The notes under the pieces were generated by a model. That model saw only the letters and a list, made by a program, of their open reading frames with translations. It was not told the DNA's origin and ran no database searches. A stretch of 41,541 bases of DNA from Sphingobacterium sp. (lineage in GTDB: Bacteria > Bacteroidota > Bacteroidia > Sphingobacteriales > Sphingobacteriaceae). The stretch spans positions 1 to 41,541 of the forward strand of contig JAITLV010000125.1 in NCBI GenBank assembly GCA_031277685.1, written 5' to 3'. Position 1 is the stretch's first letter, and every line of letters starts with the position of its first letter. The position numbers and the translations under genes were made by a program. Positions 40,898-41,541 of the stretch are shown here, one piece after another.

Positions 40898-41541
40898 ATG
40901 AGCGCTATTAACCGTTTCTTTTGGAGATGTGCAGGTGTACATCAAGAAACTCTTGAAAAGTATCCGGAGGAGCATAGTAAGTACACAGCCATAGGTGCTA
41001 CTATTTTTTTTACGGGATTGTTTGCCAGTCTTTCTGGCGGCTACGCCATGTATTTTGTGTTTAGTGGGGGCACATTGGATTGGTTATTGGCCATTGTTTT
41101 TGGAATTATCTGGGGATTGGCCATATTCAATATGGATCGATATATCGTATTGAGCATCAACAAATCCAAAAGTGGCTGGATGCAACTCTTACAAGCACTA
41201 CCCCGTATTTTATTAGCTATTTTAATTGGTTTGGTTATTTCCAGACCACTGGAACTAAAAATTTTCGACAAAGAGATCCGTGAGAATCTACGTGTGCGTT
41301 TCCTTGCCGACCAAAGGGCGAAAATTGACACGCTCAATAGCACATTCAATAAAAAATACAGCAATGAGGTCAATCAATTAAAAGCGGTCACTGTGGAACG
41401 TGACTCACTCGAATCCAGTATCAAAACCGATCGTACAAAGTTGAACTATGAAATCTTTGGGAATAAAACAACTGAAACATCAGGTGTAATGGGTTATGGC
41501 CCTTATGCCAAAATGAAGGAGGAAGAGCTCAAAAAGAAAGA
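40898..41541 (+). CDS. DUF4407 membrane protein, truncated by window edge
   Basis: The frame starts at the ATG at 40898 and runs off the right edge (214 codons visible). The product opens with MSAINRFFWRCAGVHQETL, followed by membrane helices at about 30-55, 60-80 and 100-120, with the loop FNMDRYIVLSINKSKSG typical of DUF4407. Then comes a long charged, coiled-coil-like region (LNSTFNKKYSNEVNQLKAVT). DUF4407 proteins are of unknown function and common in Bacteroidota. Confidence 0.85.
   Translation, partial: MSAINRFFWRCAGVHQETLEKYPEEHSKYTAIGATIFFTGLFASLSGGYAMYFVFSGGTLDWLLAIVFGIIWGLAIFNMDRYIVLSINKSKSGWMQLLQALPRILLAILIGLVISRPLELKIFDKEIRENLRVRFLADQRAKIDTLNSTFNKKYSNEVNQLKAVTVERDSLESSIKTDRTKLNYEIFGNKTTETSGVMGYGPYAKMKEEELKKK

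Noticed and set aside
1..41541. CRISPR array, tRNA or rRNA
   Set aside because: No regularly spaced repeats and no recognisable tRNA or rRNA conserved segments were seen on either strand.

Overview
The window looks like a chromosomal segment from a Sphingobacterium-like member of the Bacteroidota. The reasons are TonB-dependent receptors with carboxypeptidase-regulatory-like N-termini, DUF4270 and outer-membrane beta-barrel lipoprotein genes, a fused single-chain L-serine dehydratase, an animal-like UDP-glucose dehydrogenase, and repeated TAnnTTTG promoter -7 elements instead of -10 boxes. No rRNA, tRNA, CRISPR array, transposase or integrase was seen.

Left accessory end (1-5.4 kb): a truncated XRE-type regulator diverges from two unknown genes. 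The first encodes a protein with four W-x2-E/I-type repeats. The second is a head-to-tail duplication of a degenerate nucleotidyltransferase plus HEPN unit. A second HEPN gene once followed it. Only its first ~32 codons and its last ~37 codons remain, on either side of an AAA/DUF4143 ATPase and an antitoxin-like gene. A perfect 64-bp palindrome lies between those two genes.

Core stretch (5.3-11.7 kb): a YcxB-like membrane protein, an NAD(P)-binding epimerase-like protein, a CPA1 Na+/H+ antiporter, an unknown protein paired with a MocR-type regulator, an unknown 260-residue protein, then a 0.68-kb gene-free stretch with interlocked inverted repeats and an isolated terminator-like hairpin.

Metal/siderophore operon (11.7-17.5 kb, minus strand): DUF4198 protein, TonB siderophore receptor, DUF3325-like and DUF3649-like small membrane proteins, and a PepSY membrane protein. 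A strong promoter and a compact array of tandem hairpins precede it.

17.7-24.7 kb: WalJ/YycJ-type metallo-hydrolase, L-serine dehydratase, GHL10-type glycosidase, NagZ-like GH3 enzyme and a TetR regulator. 24.8-29.8 kb: an outer-membrane beta-barrel protein and an OmpR/histidine-kinase two-component pair. 29.9-34.3 kb: a DUF4270/kelch lipoprotein pair, glutaminyl cyclase and YraN. 34.3-41.5 kb: DnaG primase, UDP-glucose dehydrogenase, a small CxxC protein, an M3 lipoprotein peptidase and the start of a DUF4407 membrane protein.

The two best candidates for something undescribed are the palindrome-controlled ATPase island inside the ruined HEPN paralogue and the hairpin array ahead of the siderophore operon. 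All assignments come from reading the sequence; no database search was possible.
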